Positions 14,909 through 21,733 of a DNA stretch of 21,733 nucleotides are shown here, one piece after another. The DNA is from Pseudomonadota bacterium. GTDB taxonomy: Bacteria; Pseudomonadota; Alphaproteobacteria; Rhizobiales; Rhizobiaceae. A program made the translations under genes and the position numbers. The notes beneath the pieces are model-generated. The model was not told the DNA's origin. It searched no databases and saw nothing but the letters and a program-made list of their open reading frames with translations. Positions within the stretch are counted from its first letter, which is position 1; the number at the start of each line of letters is the position of its first letter. The DNA is taken from NCBI GenBank assembly GCA_023387715.1, contig JAEWHQ010000155.1, positions 1 through 21,733 of the forward strand, in the 5' to 3' direction.

Positions 14909-15883
14909 ATGACCCAGACTGCCGATGCCATGATCGACAGACGTCGTATCAGACGCAAACTCACCTTCTGGCGCAGTGCATTTTTAATTGTGCTGGCTCT
15001 GGCTCTGATTGCGATAGCCACCACGCAAACTGCGACTTTTTCCGGTTTGAACACACCGCATATTGCAAAAGTGCGCATTGAAGGCACCATCGCGCAAAAT
15101 GATGAATTGCTGAAAAGGCTGGAACTCATCGCCAAAAATGACGCGGTTAAAGGCCTGATCGTCATCGTCGATTCTCCGGGCGGCACCACTGTTGGCGGCG
15201 AAACCATTTTCAACGCGATCCGTAAAGTGGCCGAGAAAAAACCGGTTGTAACCAGTGTCGGCAATCTGGCGGCCTCTGCCGGTTATATGATTGCGGTTGC
15301 ATCCGACCATATCGTCGCGCATCAATCTTCCATCGTCGGCTCTATCGGGGTGCTGTTCCAATATCCTGACATTTCCGAGCTGATGAACAAGATCGGCGTC
15401 AAAATGGAGGCGGTCAAATCATCTCCGATGAAGGCAGAGCCGAACTTTTTCAATCCGGCCAGCGAAGAAACCAAAGCCATGATCCGCAATATGATTATGG
15501 ATTCTTATGACTGGTTTGTCGGCCTTGTTGAAACCCGCCGCTCTTTCACCCGCGAACAAACACTGGCATTGGCCGATGGCTCTATCTTCACCGGCCGTCA
15601 GGCTTTGGAGAAAAAACTGATAGATGGCTTAGGCGGTGAAACAGAAGCCCGTGAATGGCTTTTAAGCAAAGGACTTTCGCCTGATTTGCCGGTCGTTGAG
15701 TGGAAACCTGAAAAAGATGAGCCGCTCTTATCGATGAAAGATCTGGTTGTACGGGGCGCTGTGCGCATTCTCGGTCTGCCGGATGAAAGCCGTCATTTTA
15801 TCGGTGACAGTGTCAGTGAACGTATCTTCCTTGACGGGTTGCTTTCTGTGATGCAAGTTACTGATACTGTTGGACATAAGTAA
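14909..15883 (+). CDS. sppA: Signal peptide peptidase SppA (short, 36K type)
   Basis: 324 residues. SppA is a membrane-anchored serine protease that degrades signal peptides left in the inner membrane after secretion. Seen: a basic N-terminus, one membrane helix (about 21-40), then the S49 protease domain. The predicted nucleophile is S123 in NLAASAGYMIA and the general base is K175 in SSPMKAEPN. Their 52-residue spacing matches the Ser/Lys pair of Bacillus subtilis SppA (S147/K199). Other motifs are VDSPGGTTVGGE (about 88-98) and a GSIGVLFQYPD segment. ATG 14909 has AAGG about 6 bases upstream. It heads a plus-strand run continuing to ihfB. Confidence 0.95.
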   Translation: MTQTADAMIDRRRIRRKLTFWRSAFLIVLALALIAIATTQTATFSGLNTPHIAKVRIEGTIAQNDELLKRLELIAKNDAVKGLIVIVDSPGGTTVGGETIFNAIRKVAEKKPVVTSVGNLAASAGYMIAVASDHIVAHQSSIVGSIGVLFQYPDISELMNKIGVKMEAVKSSPMKAEPNFFNPASEETKAMIRNMIMDSYDWFVGLVETRRSFTREQTLALADGSIFTGRQALEKKLIDGLGGETEAREWLLSKGLSPDLPVVEWKPEKDEPLLSMKDLVVRGAVRILGLPDESRHFIGDSVSERIFLDGLLSVMQVTDTVGHK

Positions 15884-15895
15884 TGTAAAACCATA

Positions 15896-15919
15896 ATCGG
15901 GTTTTTATCAAAACCTGAT
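15896..15919 (+). other. Stem-loop between sppA and ihfB
   Basis: ATCGGGTTTT (15896-15905) pairs with AAAACCTGAT (15910-15919) over 10 positions, one a G-U wobble, around a 4-base loop. No U tract follows, so read-through from sppA into ihfB is plausible. It ends 11 bases before the ihfB ribosome-binding site. Confidence 0.45.
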
Positions 15920-15945
15920 GCGCAGCAAAAAGAGGGATGAATAGC

Positions 15946-16230
15946 TTGATCAAATCCGAACTCGTTCAGATCATTGCCAGCCGAAACCCGCATCTTTTCC
16001 AGCGCGACGTTGAAAACATCGTCGGTGCGGTTTTTGATGAAATCACGAATGCCCTTGCAGAAGGCAATCGTGTGGAGCTGCGCGGCTTTGGTGCGTTTTC
16101 CGTCAAAAACAGACCTGCCAGAAGCGGTCGCAACCCGCGCACCGGTGAATCTGTCAGTGTTGAAGAAAAATGGGTGCCATTTTTCAAAACTGGCAAAGAA
16201 CTGCGTGACCGGTTAAACGACATCGACTGA
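15946..16230 (+). CDS. ihfB: Integration host factor subunit beta (TTG start)
   Basis: 94 residues if started at TTG 15946, the same length as E. coli IhfB. An in-frame ATG at 15937 would add three residues, but it directly follows AGAGGG (15931-15936) with no spacing; the TTG is 9 bases from that site and gives [15 protein letters not shown], the family N-terminus. IHF-beta pairs with IHF-alpha and bends DNA by about 160-180 degrees at specific sites. Seen: helical N-terminal half, then [22 protein letters not shown] in two stretches (about 45-66), the DNA-clamping beta arm with the intercalating proline in NPRTG. It is 62 bases after sppA and 7 before the LapA-domain gene. Confidence 0.94.
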   Translation: MIKSELVQIIASRNPHLFQRDVENIVGAVFDEITNALAEGNRVELRGFGAFSVKNRPARSGRNPRTGESVSVEEKWVPFFKTGKELRDRLNDID

Positions 16231-16237
16231 GATTTTT

Positions 16238-16564
16238 ATGAAAAAAATTCCGACGCGCCGCCTGGTAACCCTGATTGTTCTGGTGCCTCTGGCTGTTATT
16301 CTGATCGCTTTATCTGTTGCTAATCGTATGAGCGTAACAGTGACCTTCGATCCGTTTAATCCGGGCAATCCGGCATTGTCCTATACTGCTCCGCTTTTTG
16401 TCTGGTTGTTTGCAACCTTGCTGGTGGGGCTGGTATTGGGTGGTACAATTACCTGGCTGGCGCAAGGAAAACACCGTAAACAAGTGAAAATCCAAAAGCT
16501 GGAAATTGCCAGTATCAAACGGCAAAACCAGCAGAATCTGCTGGGCAGTGACAGCTATTTATAA
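16238..16564 (+). CDS. LapA-domain (DUF1049) membrane protein
   Basis: 108 residues. LapA (YciS) with LapB adjusts LPS synthesis by controlling LpxC degradation in E. coli; this family carries the same DUF1049 domain. Seen: two membrane helices (about 10-28 and 48-70) joined by a short segment with VTVTFDPFNPGNP, then a charged amphipathic tail (HRKQVKIQKLEIASIKRQNQQ) divided over residues 78-98 that may form a short coiled coil. The hydrophobic turn GLVLGGTITWL is typical. ATG 16238 is 7 bases after the ihfB stop, so it is probably coupled to it. Its exact role outside enterobacteria is unproven. Confidence 0.87.
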   Translation: MKKIPTRRLVTLIVLVPLAVILIALSVANRMSVTVTFDPFNPGNPALSYTAPLFVWLFATLLVGLVLGGTITWLAQGKHRKQVKIQKLEIASIKRQNQQNLLGSDSYL

Positions 16565-16683
16565 AATAGCCGCATTATTTTTCACATTTATGGTGCGAAC
16601 CACGCCTTAATTTCAGTTTTCTCTTTCACCTGCCAGCACTTTATCTTAACGAGACAATAAAAGAGCTTTGTGGAGTTAGTCCG

Positions 16684-17850
16684 GTGAAGGCAACCAAACC
16701 AAAAAACAAACGTCCGGCCGGACAGAAAACGCGCACCAAAAACGAACGGGCAGATCATTTTGCCCCAAATGCGGAGCGTTCGCCAAAACCGGCAGGCTTT
16801 AAAAAACCGCGCCCGCAATTTGCCAAAACAGCCGAAAAATCAGCTGACAGGTCTGGCGAAGCGTCGGAAAACACCCGCGCGAAAGAACGCACACAAGACA
16901 GACATGATCAGCCAGCCCGCATTTTAAGCCCTCGTACAGGCAAGAAACCGGATGAGCGCAGCGCGGTTATCTTAGAAACTTTGCCAAGCGATGATTATGC
17001 CCTGCTCGACAGCGGCAATGGCTTGAAGCTTGAGCAATATGGCTCATACCGCATCATCCGCCCCGAAGGTCAGGCCATTTGGCTGCCGGCATGGGATAAA
17101 GCGGAATGGGACAAAGCGGACGCTGTTTTCACCGGTAACACCGATGAAGAAGGCATGGGGCGCTGGGCTTTTCCTAAAAAGCCGCTTGGCGAAACATGGC
17201 CGATGAAGCATGACGGCATCGAATTTCATGGCCGTTTCACATCCTTCCGCCATGTCGGTGTGTTCCCTGAACAGGCCGCACACTGGTCTTATATGGCTGA
17301 ACTTATTCGCCGCGAAACCTCCAAAGGTCGCACCGTCCGTGTGCTCAATCTCTTTGGCTATACCGGCGTTGCATCACTGATTGCTGCACAGGCAGGCGCA
17401 GAAGTCACCCATGTGGATGCTTCCAAAAAAGCAATCAACTGGGCAAAAGAAAATCAGGAAATGGCTGGTTTACAAGATAAGCCAATCCGCTGGATTTGCG
17501 ATGATGCGATGAAATTCGTCGCCCGTGAAGAACGCCGCGGCAGCCATTATGATATTATCCTGCTGGATCCGCCAGCCTATGGGCGCGGGCCGAATGGCGA
17601 AGTATGGCAGTTGTTTGATCACTTACCCGCCATGGTTGATCTTTGCCGTTCCATCACCACCAAAGATGCGCTGGCTGTTATTTTAACCGCCTATTCAATC
17701 CGTGCATCTTTCTTTGCTATTCATGCTCTGATGTGCGACCGCTTCACCGGCCTTGGCGGTGTGGTTGAATCAGGCGAATTAATTTTGCGTGAGCGCTCGG
17801 CCAATCGTGCGCTTTCCACTTCTCTCTTCAGCAGATGGGTTCAACAATGA
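16684..17850 (+). CDS. Class I SAM-dependent RNA methyltransferase (RlmI-like)
   Basis: 388 residues from GTG 16684, which has GGAG 8 bases upstream. The catalytic domain begins near residue 93 (ERSAVILETLPSDDYALLD). Motif I is NLFGYTGVASLIAAQAGA (about 223-240), the acidic SAM-ribose contact is in HVDASKKAI (about 245-253), and the catalytic segment is LLDPPAYGRGPNG (about 295-307), as in the RlmI/RlmK cytosine-C5 or guanine methyltransferase group. The first ~90 residues are rich in Lys, Arg, Pro and Gln with no fold visible, absent from many relatives; they may bind RNA. The substrate base is unknown. It overlaps the next gene by 4 bases (ATGA), so the two are translationally coupled. Confidence 0.88.
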   Translation: MKATKPKNKRPAGQKTRTKNERADHFAPNAERSPKPAGFKKPRPQFAKTAEKSADRSGEASENTRAKERTQDRHDQPARILSPRTGKKPDERSAVILETLPSDDYALLDSGNGLKLEQYGSYRIIRPEGQAIWLPAWDKAEWDKADAVFTGNTDEEGMGRWAFPKKPLGETWPMKHDGIEFHGRFTSFRHVGVFPEQAAHWSYMAELIRRETSKGRTVRVLNLFGYTGVASLIAAQAGAEVTHVDASKKAINWAKENQEMAGLQDKPIRWICDDAMKFVAREERRGSHYDIILLDPPAYGRGPNGEVWQLFDHLPAMVDLCRSITTKDALAVILTAYSIRASFFAIHALMCDRFTGLGGVVESGELILRERSANRALSTSLFSRWVQQ

Positions 17851-18725
17851 GCCAGGAATATGATTTTTCCGCTTCCAACCGTTCTTCAACCCCGCGCAAC
17901 GGACAGGTGAAAGAAGTCACCAGTCTGGCCAATCCGATTGTAAAGGATTTGCGCTCGCTGGCGATGAAGAAATTCCGCGACCAGCAAGGCGTGTTTATGG
18001 CCGAGGGCCTAAAGCTCGTCATTGATGCGCTGGATCTCAACTGGAAAATCAAAGTGCTGGTTTTTGCCAAATCCGGCAAAGGCAACAAGCTGGCCGAACA
18101 GGCAGCAGCGCGCACAGTTGCCTCCGGCGGGTTGGTTTTGGAAGTCAGCGAAAAAGTGATGGCCGGCATTACGCGGCGCGATAACCCGCAAATGGTTGTC
18201 GGCGTTTTTGAACAGCAATATCAATCGCTCAAAAACTTGAAGCCATCCGGCAATGATACCTATATCGCACTCGACCGTGTGCGTGATCCGGGCAATCTCG
18301 GCACTGTTATCCGCACCGCCGATGCAGTGGGTGCCAAAGGTGTGATCCTTATCGGCGACACTACCGATCCTTATTCGCTTGAAACCGTACGCGCCACCAT
18401 GGGCTCAGTTTTCGCATTGCCGCTTTATCGTGCAAGCGAAGCGGATTTCTTACAATGGCGCAAGGGTTTTTCCGGCATGATTGTCGGCACGCATTTGAAG
18501 GGCTCGGTTGATTACCGCACCATTGATTATGCGAAAAAGCCGGTCATTTTGATGATGGGTAATGAGCAGCAGGGCTTGCCGGATACGCTGGCTGAAACCT
18601 GTGACAAGCTTGCCCGTATTCCGCAAGCCGGTCGTGCCGATTCGCTCAATCTCGCCATTGCCACCGCAGTCATGCTTTATGAAGTGCGCCGCGAAGCGCT
18701 GATTTTAGACGAAAGACCTGCCTGA
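17847..18725 (+). CDS. SpoU/TrmH-family RNA 2'-O-methyltransferase
   Basis: 292 residues from ATG 17847 (MSQEYDFSA). This ATG shares ATGA with the preceding stop, which decides it over an in-frame upstream codon at 17835. The N-terminal substrate-binding domain (about 22-115) starts [15 protein letters not shown] and contains [13 protein letters not shown]. The SPOUT knot carries the three family motifs: [35 protein letters not shown] and [10 protein letters not shown]...[15 protein letters not shown]. The layout matches RlmB-like rRNA ribose methyltransferases, but the target nucleotide cannot be named. It overlaps lspA by one base. Confidence 0.93.
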   Translation: MSQEYDFSASNRSSTPRNGQVKEVTSLANPIVKDLRSLAMKKFRDQQGVFMAEGLKLVIDALDLNWKIKVLVFAKSGKGNKLAEQAAARTVASGGLVLEVSEKVMAGITRRDNPQMVVGVFEQQYQSLKNLKPSGNDTYIALDRVRDPGNLGTVIRTADAVGAKGVILIGDTTDPYSLETVRATMGSVFALPLYRASEADFLQWRKGFSGMIVGTHLKGSVDYRTIDYAKKPVILMMGNEQQGLPDTLAETCDKLARIPQAGRADSLNLAIATAVMLYEVRREALILDERPA

Positions 18726-19213
18726 TGAGCAAGCTCAGAGCTTCTTTGCCCACTATTCTGGTCATCGTTGCCGCCATCTTTATTGATCAGATGGTGAAAC
18801 TGCGCGTCGAAGACACGATGCAATATGGCGAACAGATCGACATATTGCCGTTTCTGGCGCTCTATCGCACCCATAATACCGGTATTGCTTTTTCGCTTTT
18901 ATCGGGACTTCATGACAAAGCACTCGTTGCTTTTACCTTGGCTGTCGTATGCTTCGTCATCTATTTGTGGTGGACAACGGCTCACTCGCGCGTACTGGCA
19001 CGCGTTGGCTTTGCGCTGATTATTGGCGGTGCCATCGGCAATCTGATCGACCGCTCCTTGCTGGGCTATGTGGTTGATTATGTGTTGTTTCACCTGCCAA
19101 ACTGGTCATTTGCTATTTTCAATCTGGCCGATGTTTTCATCACCATCGGAGCCGGTCTTATCCTGCTGCAGGAGTATCTCAGCTGGAAACAAGAAAAAGC
19201 CGCAAAGAAATGA
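18725..19213 (+). CDS. lspA: Lipoprotein signal peptidase (signal peptidase II)
   Basis: 162 residues, normal for LspA, the inner-membrane aspartyl protease that cuts prolipoproteins before the lipid-modified cysteine. Four membrane helices are visible (about 8-22, 63-83, 92-106 and 132-149). Conserved boxes: FIDQMVKL (19-26), [11 protein letters not shown] (47-57), [10 protein letters not shown] (101-110), and the catalytic aspartates D118 in GYVVDY and D136 in FNLAD. The ATG overlaps the previous stop by one base (TGATG), so the methyltransferase pair and lspA form one translationally coupled unit starting at 16684. Confidence 0.97.
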   Translation: MSKLRASLPTILVIVAAIFIDQMVKLRVEDTMQYGEQIDILPFLALYRTHNTGIAFSLLSGLHDKALVAFTLAVVCFVIYLWWTTAHSRVLARVGFALIIGGAIGNLIDRSLLGYVVDYVLFHLPNWSFAIFNLADVFITIGAGLILLQEYLSWKQEKAAKK

Positions 19214-19360
19214 CATTCAACTGTCACCATTATCGCTTAATTAAATTATCGATACCTTGCACAGGATATGTGGTAAAAGCTGTCTGACTTTATAGGGACA
19301 GCCAAACCACTTTGAGTTGCTCTGGAAAAGAGTGAATAAACACATCGGGAGCAAAGCAGG

Positions 19361-20257
19361 ATGGCGCCAGAGCTTGGAAAGACTACGCAAATAGTCGATA
19401 ATAATGCCATGACAACATTAAATAGCGCAGATGTGACATCAAAGACCACCACCGACAATGCTTCATTGCTCGGACGTATGGGGGCATTGGAAGTCCGGAT
19501 TGCAACCACAGCTGAAGAAATCGAAGCAGCACAAGAGCTGCGCTTCCGTGTTTTCTTCGATGAAATGGGCGCTAAAAAAGACAGCCTGCAAGCGATTGAA
19601 CAACGCGATGCCGACCGTTTTGATCCGGTTTGCGATCATTTGCTCGTTTATGACACTGCCCTTCCCGGCCCGCAGCACAAGCAGATTGTTGGCACCTATC
19701 GCCTGATGCGTACCGATCAGGCCAATAAAGCGCACGGCTTTTATTCCGCCAGCGAATATGATGTGCAGCGCCTGACACTGTCGAAGCCGGATATGAATTT
19801 TCTGGAACTCGGACGCTCTTGCGTCAGACCGGAATATCGCTCCAAACGCACTGTTGAGCTGTTATGGCAGGGCATCTGGGCTTATTGCCGCCGTCATTCC
19901 ATTGATGTGATGATGGGCTGTGCCTCGTTCCAGGGTGCGGTGCCAATGGCACATGCTTTGTGCCTGTCATTCCTGCATCAAAATGCCCGTGCTGATGCTG
20001 AATGGGATGTACGCGCATTGCCTGAACACTATCACGCAATGGATCTGATGCCAGCCGAAGGCGTGAATATGAAGCTTGCTCTGTTCTCCATGCCGCCGCT
20101 GATTAAAGGCTATTTGCGCCTTGGTGCAATGATCGGTGATGGTGCAGTGGCAGACGAATCCTTCGGCACCACGGATGTGTTTATCATCCTGCCGGTCTCA
20201 CGCATCGCCAGCCGTTATATTAGTTATTATGGGGCGGAAGCTGACCGCTTTATTTAA
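19361..20257 (+). CDS. olsB: OlsB-like L-ornithine N-alpha-acyltransferase
   Basis: 298 residues from ATG 19361, with GGGAG 9 bases upstream. A start at ATG 19409 is possible. OlsB adds a 3-hydroxy fatty acyl chain from acyl-ACP to ornithine, the first step of ornithine-lipid synthesis, phosphorus-free membrane lipids common in rhizobia. Seen: a variable N-terminus (1-40), then a GNAT-type acyltransferase core with LRFRVFFDEMGA (about 60-71), DHLLVYD, IVGTYRLMR, and ELGRSCVRPEYRSKRTVELL (about 148-168). The last is the strongest family signature. Its position beside mutS and near lspA agrees with the rhizobial arrangement as I recall it. A related N-acyltransferase with another amino-acid substrate is the main alternative. 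Confidence 0.82.
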   Translation: MAPELGKTTQIVDNNAMTTLNSADVTSKTTTDNASLLGRMGALEVRIATTAEEIEAAQELRFRVFFDEMGAKKDSLQAIEQRDADRFDPVCDHLLVYDTALPGPQHKQIVGTYRLMRTDQANKAHGFYSASEYDVQRLTLSKPDMNFLELGRSCVRPEYRSKRTVELLWQGIWAYCRRHSIDVMMGCASFQGAVPMAHALCLSFLHQNARADAEWDVRALPEHYHAMDLMPAEGVNMKLALFSMPPLIKGYLRLGAMIGDGAVADESFGTTDVFIILPVSRIASRYISYYGAEADRFI

Positions 20258-20306
20258 TAAAAACGTGAAACTGGGCTGCAAAAAGCGCCTTTAAACATCC
20301 CGCAAT

Positions 20307-20340
20307 AAAAAAGCTGCCTCATAATGAAGGCAGCTTTTTT
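20307..20340. terminator. Bidirectional intrinsic terminator between olsB and mutS
   Basis: AAAAAAGCTGCCT (20307-20319) pairs perfectly with AGGCAGCTTTTTT (20328-20340) around an 8-base loop, with six U on either transcript. It ends one base before the mutS stop codon, between two convergent genes. Confidence 0.92.
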
Positions 20341-20341
20341 G

Positions 20342-21733
20342 TTATTTGGTAATCGAAATTTCTTTCAAACGATAAAGCGCTTCCAAGGCTTCACGCGGGC
20401 TCAAATCATCAGGGCGGATTGCATCCAGTGCCTGTTGCAATTCATTGACCTGCACTTGAGCCTTTGGTGTTTCCTGCTTCAGTACTACCGAGAAAAGCGG
20501 CAGATCATCAATCAGCTTATTGGCTTTGCCGGATGTTTCACCTTCTTCCAGCTGTTTCAGCACATCACGCGCACGGTTGACCACGGCCTCCGGCAAGCCC
20601 GCCAAACGCGCCACCTGCACGCCATAAGAGCGGTCAGCCGCACCTTGTGCCACTTCATGCAGGAACACGACATCATTGTCCCATTCCTTCACCCGCATGG
20701 TGACATTGGACAAGCGTTTAAGCTTTTCTGACAAGGCCGTCATTTCATGGAAGTGAGTGGCAAAAAGCGAACGGCAACGGTTTTTCTCATGCAGATATTC
20801 AACCGCTGCCCAAGCAATGGACAGCCCGTCAAAGGTTGCCGTACCGCGTCCGATCTCATCCAGAATCACCAAAGCACGCTCGCCTGCCTGATTGAGGATA
20901 GCCGCAGTTTCCACCATCTCCACCATAAAGGTTGAACGGCCACGCGCCAGATCATCAGAAGCACCGACACGCGAAAACAAGCGGTCAACAATACCGATAT
21001 GCGCTGAACCGGCAGGCACAAAAGAACCCATCTGCGCCATCATCGCAATCAGTGCATTTTGGCGCAGGAAGGTGGATTTACCGCCCATGTTCGGGCCGGT
21101 CAGTAACCAGATCGCACCATTTTTGTCATTATTTTGCGGTGACAAATTACAATCATTGGCCACAAACGGATTAGCAGCCTGACGGCGCAATGCCTGCTCC
21201 ACCACCGGATGACGACCACCGACAATGTTGAAAGCCAGACTGTCATCAACAATCGGACGGCAATAACCCTGTTCATCCGCCAGCACCGCTAAAGCCACCG
21301 ACACATCATAAACAGACAGAGCCGCTGCCGCTGCACGGATCAAATCAGCATGATGCACAATTTCTGCGGTCAGCTCATCAAAAATTGCTGTTTCAATGGA
21401 AAGAGCCCGATCCGCGGCATTGGCAATTTTTGTTTCCAGTTCCGCCAGTTCCGTGGTGGTAAAACGCATGGCATTGGCCATCGTCTGACGGTGGATAAAG
21501 CGTGCCTTTGCTTCATCACTATCAGTCATCACACCAGCATTATTAGCGGTGACTTCGATGAAATAACCCAGCACATTATTATGCTTGATTTTGAGCGTTT
21601 TAATGCCGGTTTCATCAATATAATTTTGCTGCAATCCGGCAATCACACGGCGTGACTGGTCACGAAGGCCGCGCATTTCATCAAGCTCGGCATGATAATT
21701 TGCCCGCACGAAACCGCCGTCACGCTTCAAAAG
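20342..21733 (-). CDS. mutS: DNA mismatch repair protein MutS, C-terminal part (5' end outside window)
   Basis: About 463 residues, roughly the second half of a protein usually 850-910 long. MutS recognises base mismatches and small loops, then uses ATP to recruit MutL. Seen: the core/clamp region with [14 protein letters not shown] near the start, Walker [11 protein letters not shown], the MutS signature [15 protein letters not shown], Walker [17 protein letters not shown], and [10 protein letters not shown]. The tail closes with an [15 protein letters not shown] segment, the usual rhizobial MutS C-terminus. The codon at 21730-21728 is TTG in the middle of the family alignment (LKRDGGF), so it is not a start; the frame runs off the window edge. 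No disruption is visible. Confidence 0.97.
   Translation of the reverse strand, partial: LLKRDGGFVRANYHAELDEMRGLRDQSRRVIAGLQQNYIDETGIKTLKIKHNNVLGYFIEVTANNAGVMTDSDEAKARFIHRQTMANAMRFTTTELAELETKIANAADRALSIETAIFDELTAEIVHHADLIRAAAAALSVYDVSVALAVLADEQGYCRPIVDDSLAFNIVGGRHPVVEQALRRQAANPFVANDCNLSPQNNDKNGAIWLLTGPNMGGKSTFLRQNALIAMMAQMGSFVPAGSAHIGIVDRLFSRVGASDDLARGRSTFMVEMVETAAILNQAGERALVILDEIGRGTATFDGLSIAWAAVEYLHEKNRCRSLFATHFHEMTALSEKLKRLSNVTMRVKEWDNDVVFLHEVAQGAADRSYGVQVARLAGLPEAVVNRARDVLKQLEEGETSGKANKLIDDLPLFSVVLKQETPKAQVQVNELQQALDAIRPDDLSPREALEALYRLKEISITK

Noticed and set aside
14812..15264. 150-residue minus-strand open frame over sppA
   Set aside because: It is a shadow of sppA; the plus-strand protein has the full S49 protease signature.
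1..21733. An undescribed defence, secretion or biosynthetic system
   Set aside because: Every gene of reasonable size falls into a known family and the order is the common rhizobial one. The novelty visible here is regulatory and structural rather than a new gene system.

Overview
The window looks like a chromosomal housekeeping segment from an alphaproteobacterium of the order Hyphomicrobiales (Rhizobiales). The reasons are the gene order and the families present: rph and hrcA divergent with grpE after hrcA, an Hsp20 gene followed by a DUF1150 gene, ptsN-hpf-lptB-lptA-lptC, DUF2244 beside nth, and an OlsB-type acyltransferase beside mutS. Base composition looks moderate in GC, lower than in Brucella or Sinorhizobium. 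A Bartonellaceae/Brucellaceae-like lineage is my guess, but the sequence alone does not settle the genus. I see no phage, transposase, integrase, toxin-antitoxin, CRISPR, rRNA or complete tRNA.

Layout. (1) 1-3308, minus strand: rph, rdgB, hemW and rsmI read leftward as a tight cluster (RNA and nucleotide quality control, heme chaperone, 16S rRNA modification); rsmI is cut by the window edge. (2) 3439-6161, plus strand: hrcA (heat-shock repressor), grpE (DnaK exchange factor) and a TRIC/UPF0126 membrane protein. (3) 6238-7230, minus: a PfkB-family sugar/nucleoside kinase, separated from region 2 by a two-way terminator. (4) 7376-9547: a short repeat cluster, an EI24/CysZ-like membrane protein (+), nth (-) overlapping it tail to tail, and a DUF2244 membrane protein (+). 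(5) 9605-10457, plus: a heat-shock unit with a sigma32-type promoter, a ROSE-like RNA thermometer, an Hsp20 gene and a DUF1150 gene. (6) 10533-14676, minus: lptC, lptA, lptB, then a gene-free AT-rich gap where related genomes carry rpoN, then hpf and ptsN. (7) 14909-20257, plus: sppA, ihfB, a LapA-domain gene, two RNA methyltransferases translationally coupled to lspA, and an olsB-like gene. (8) 20342-21733, minus: the C-terminal half of mutS.

How the genes fit together. Three themes recur. One is protein-folding stress: HrcA, GrpE and Hsp20, with similarly spaced CTTGA(A/T)-N17-C(C/G)ATAT boxes before grpE and hsp20. The second is envelope building: LptABC, SppA, LspA, the LapA-domain protein and OlsB. 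The third is RNA and DNA maintenance: RsmI, RNase PH, RdgB, Nth, MutS and two methyltransferases.

I found no convincing undescribed multigene system. The best leads are the ROSE-like thermometer before hsp20, the apparent loss of rpoN from an otherwise intact lpt-hpf-ptsN locus, a cluster of three dyads in an unusual lptC-lptA gap, and a GCACTCCCC repeat cluster. Several starts are reassigned from ribosome-binding sites, most clearly ihfB, which probably starts at TTG 15946.
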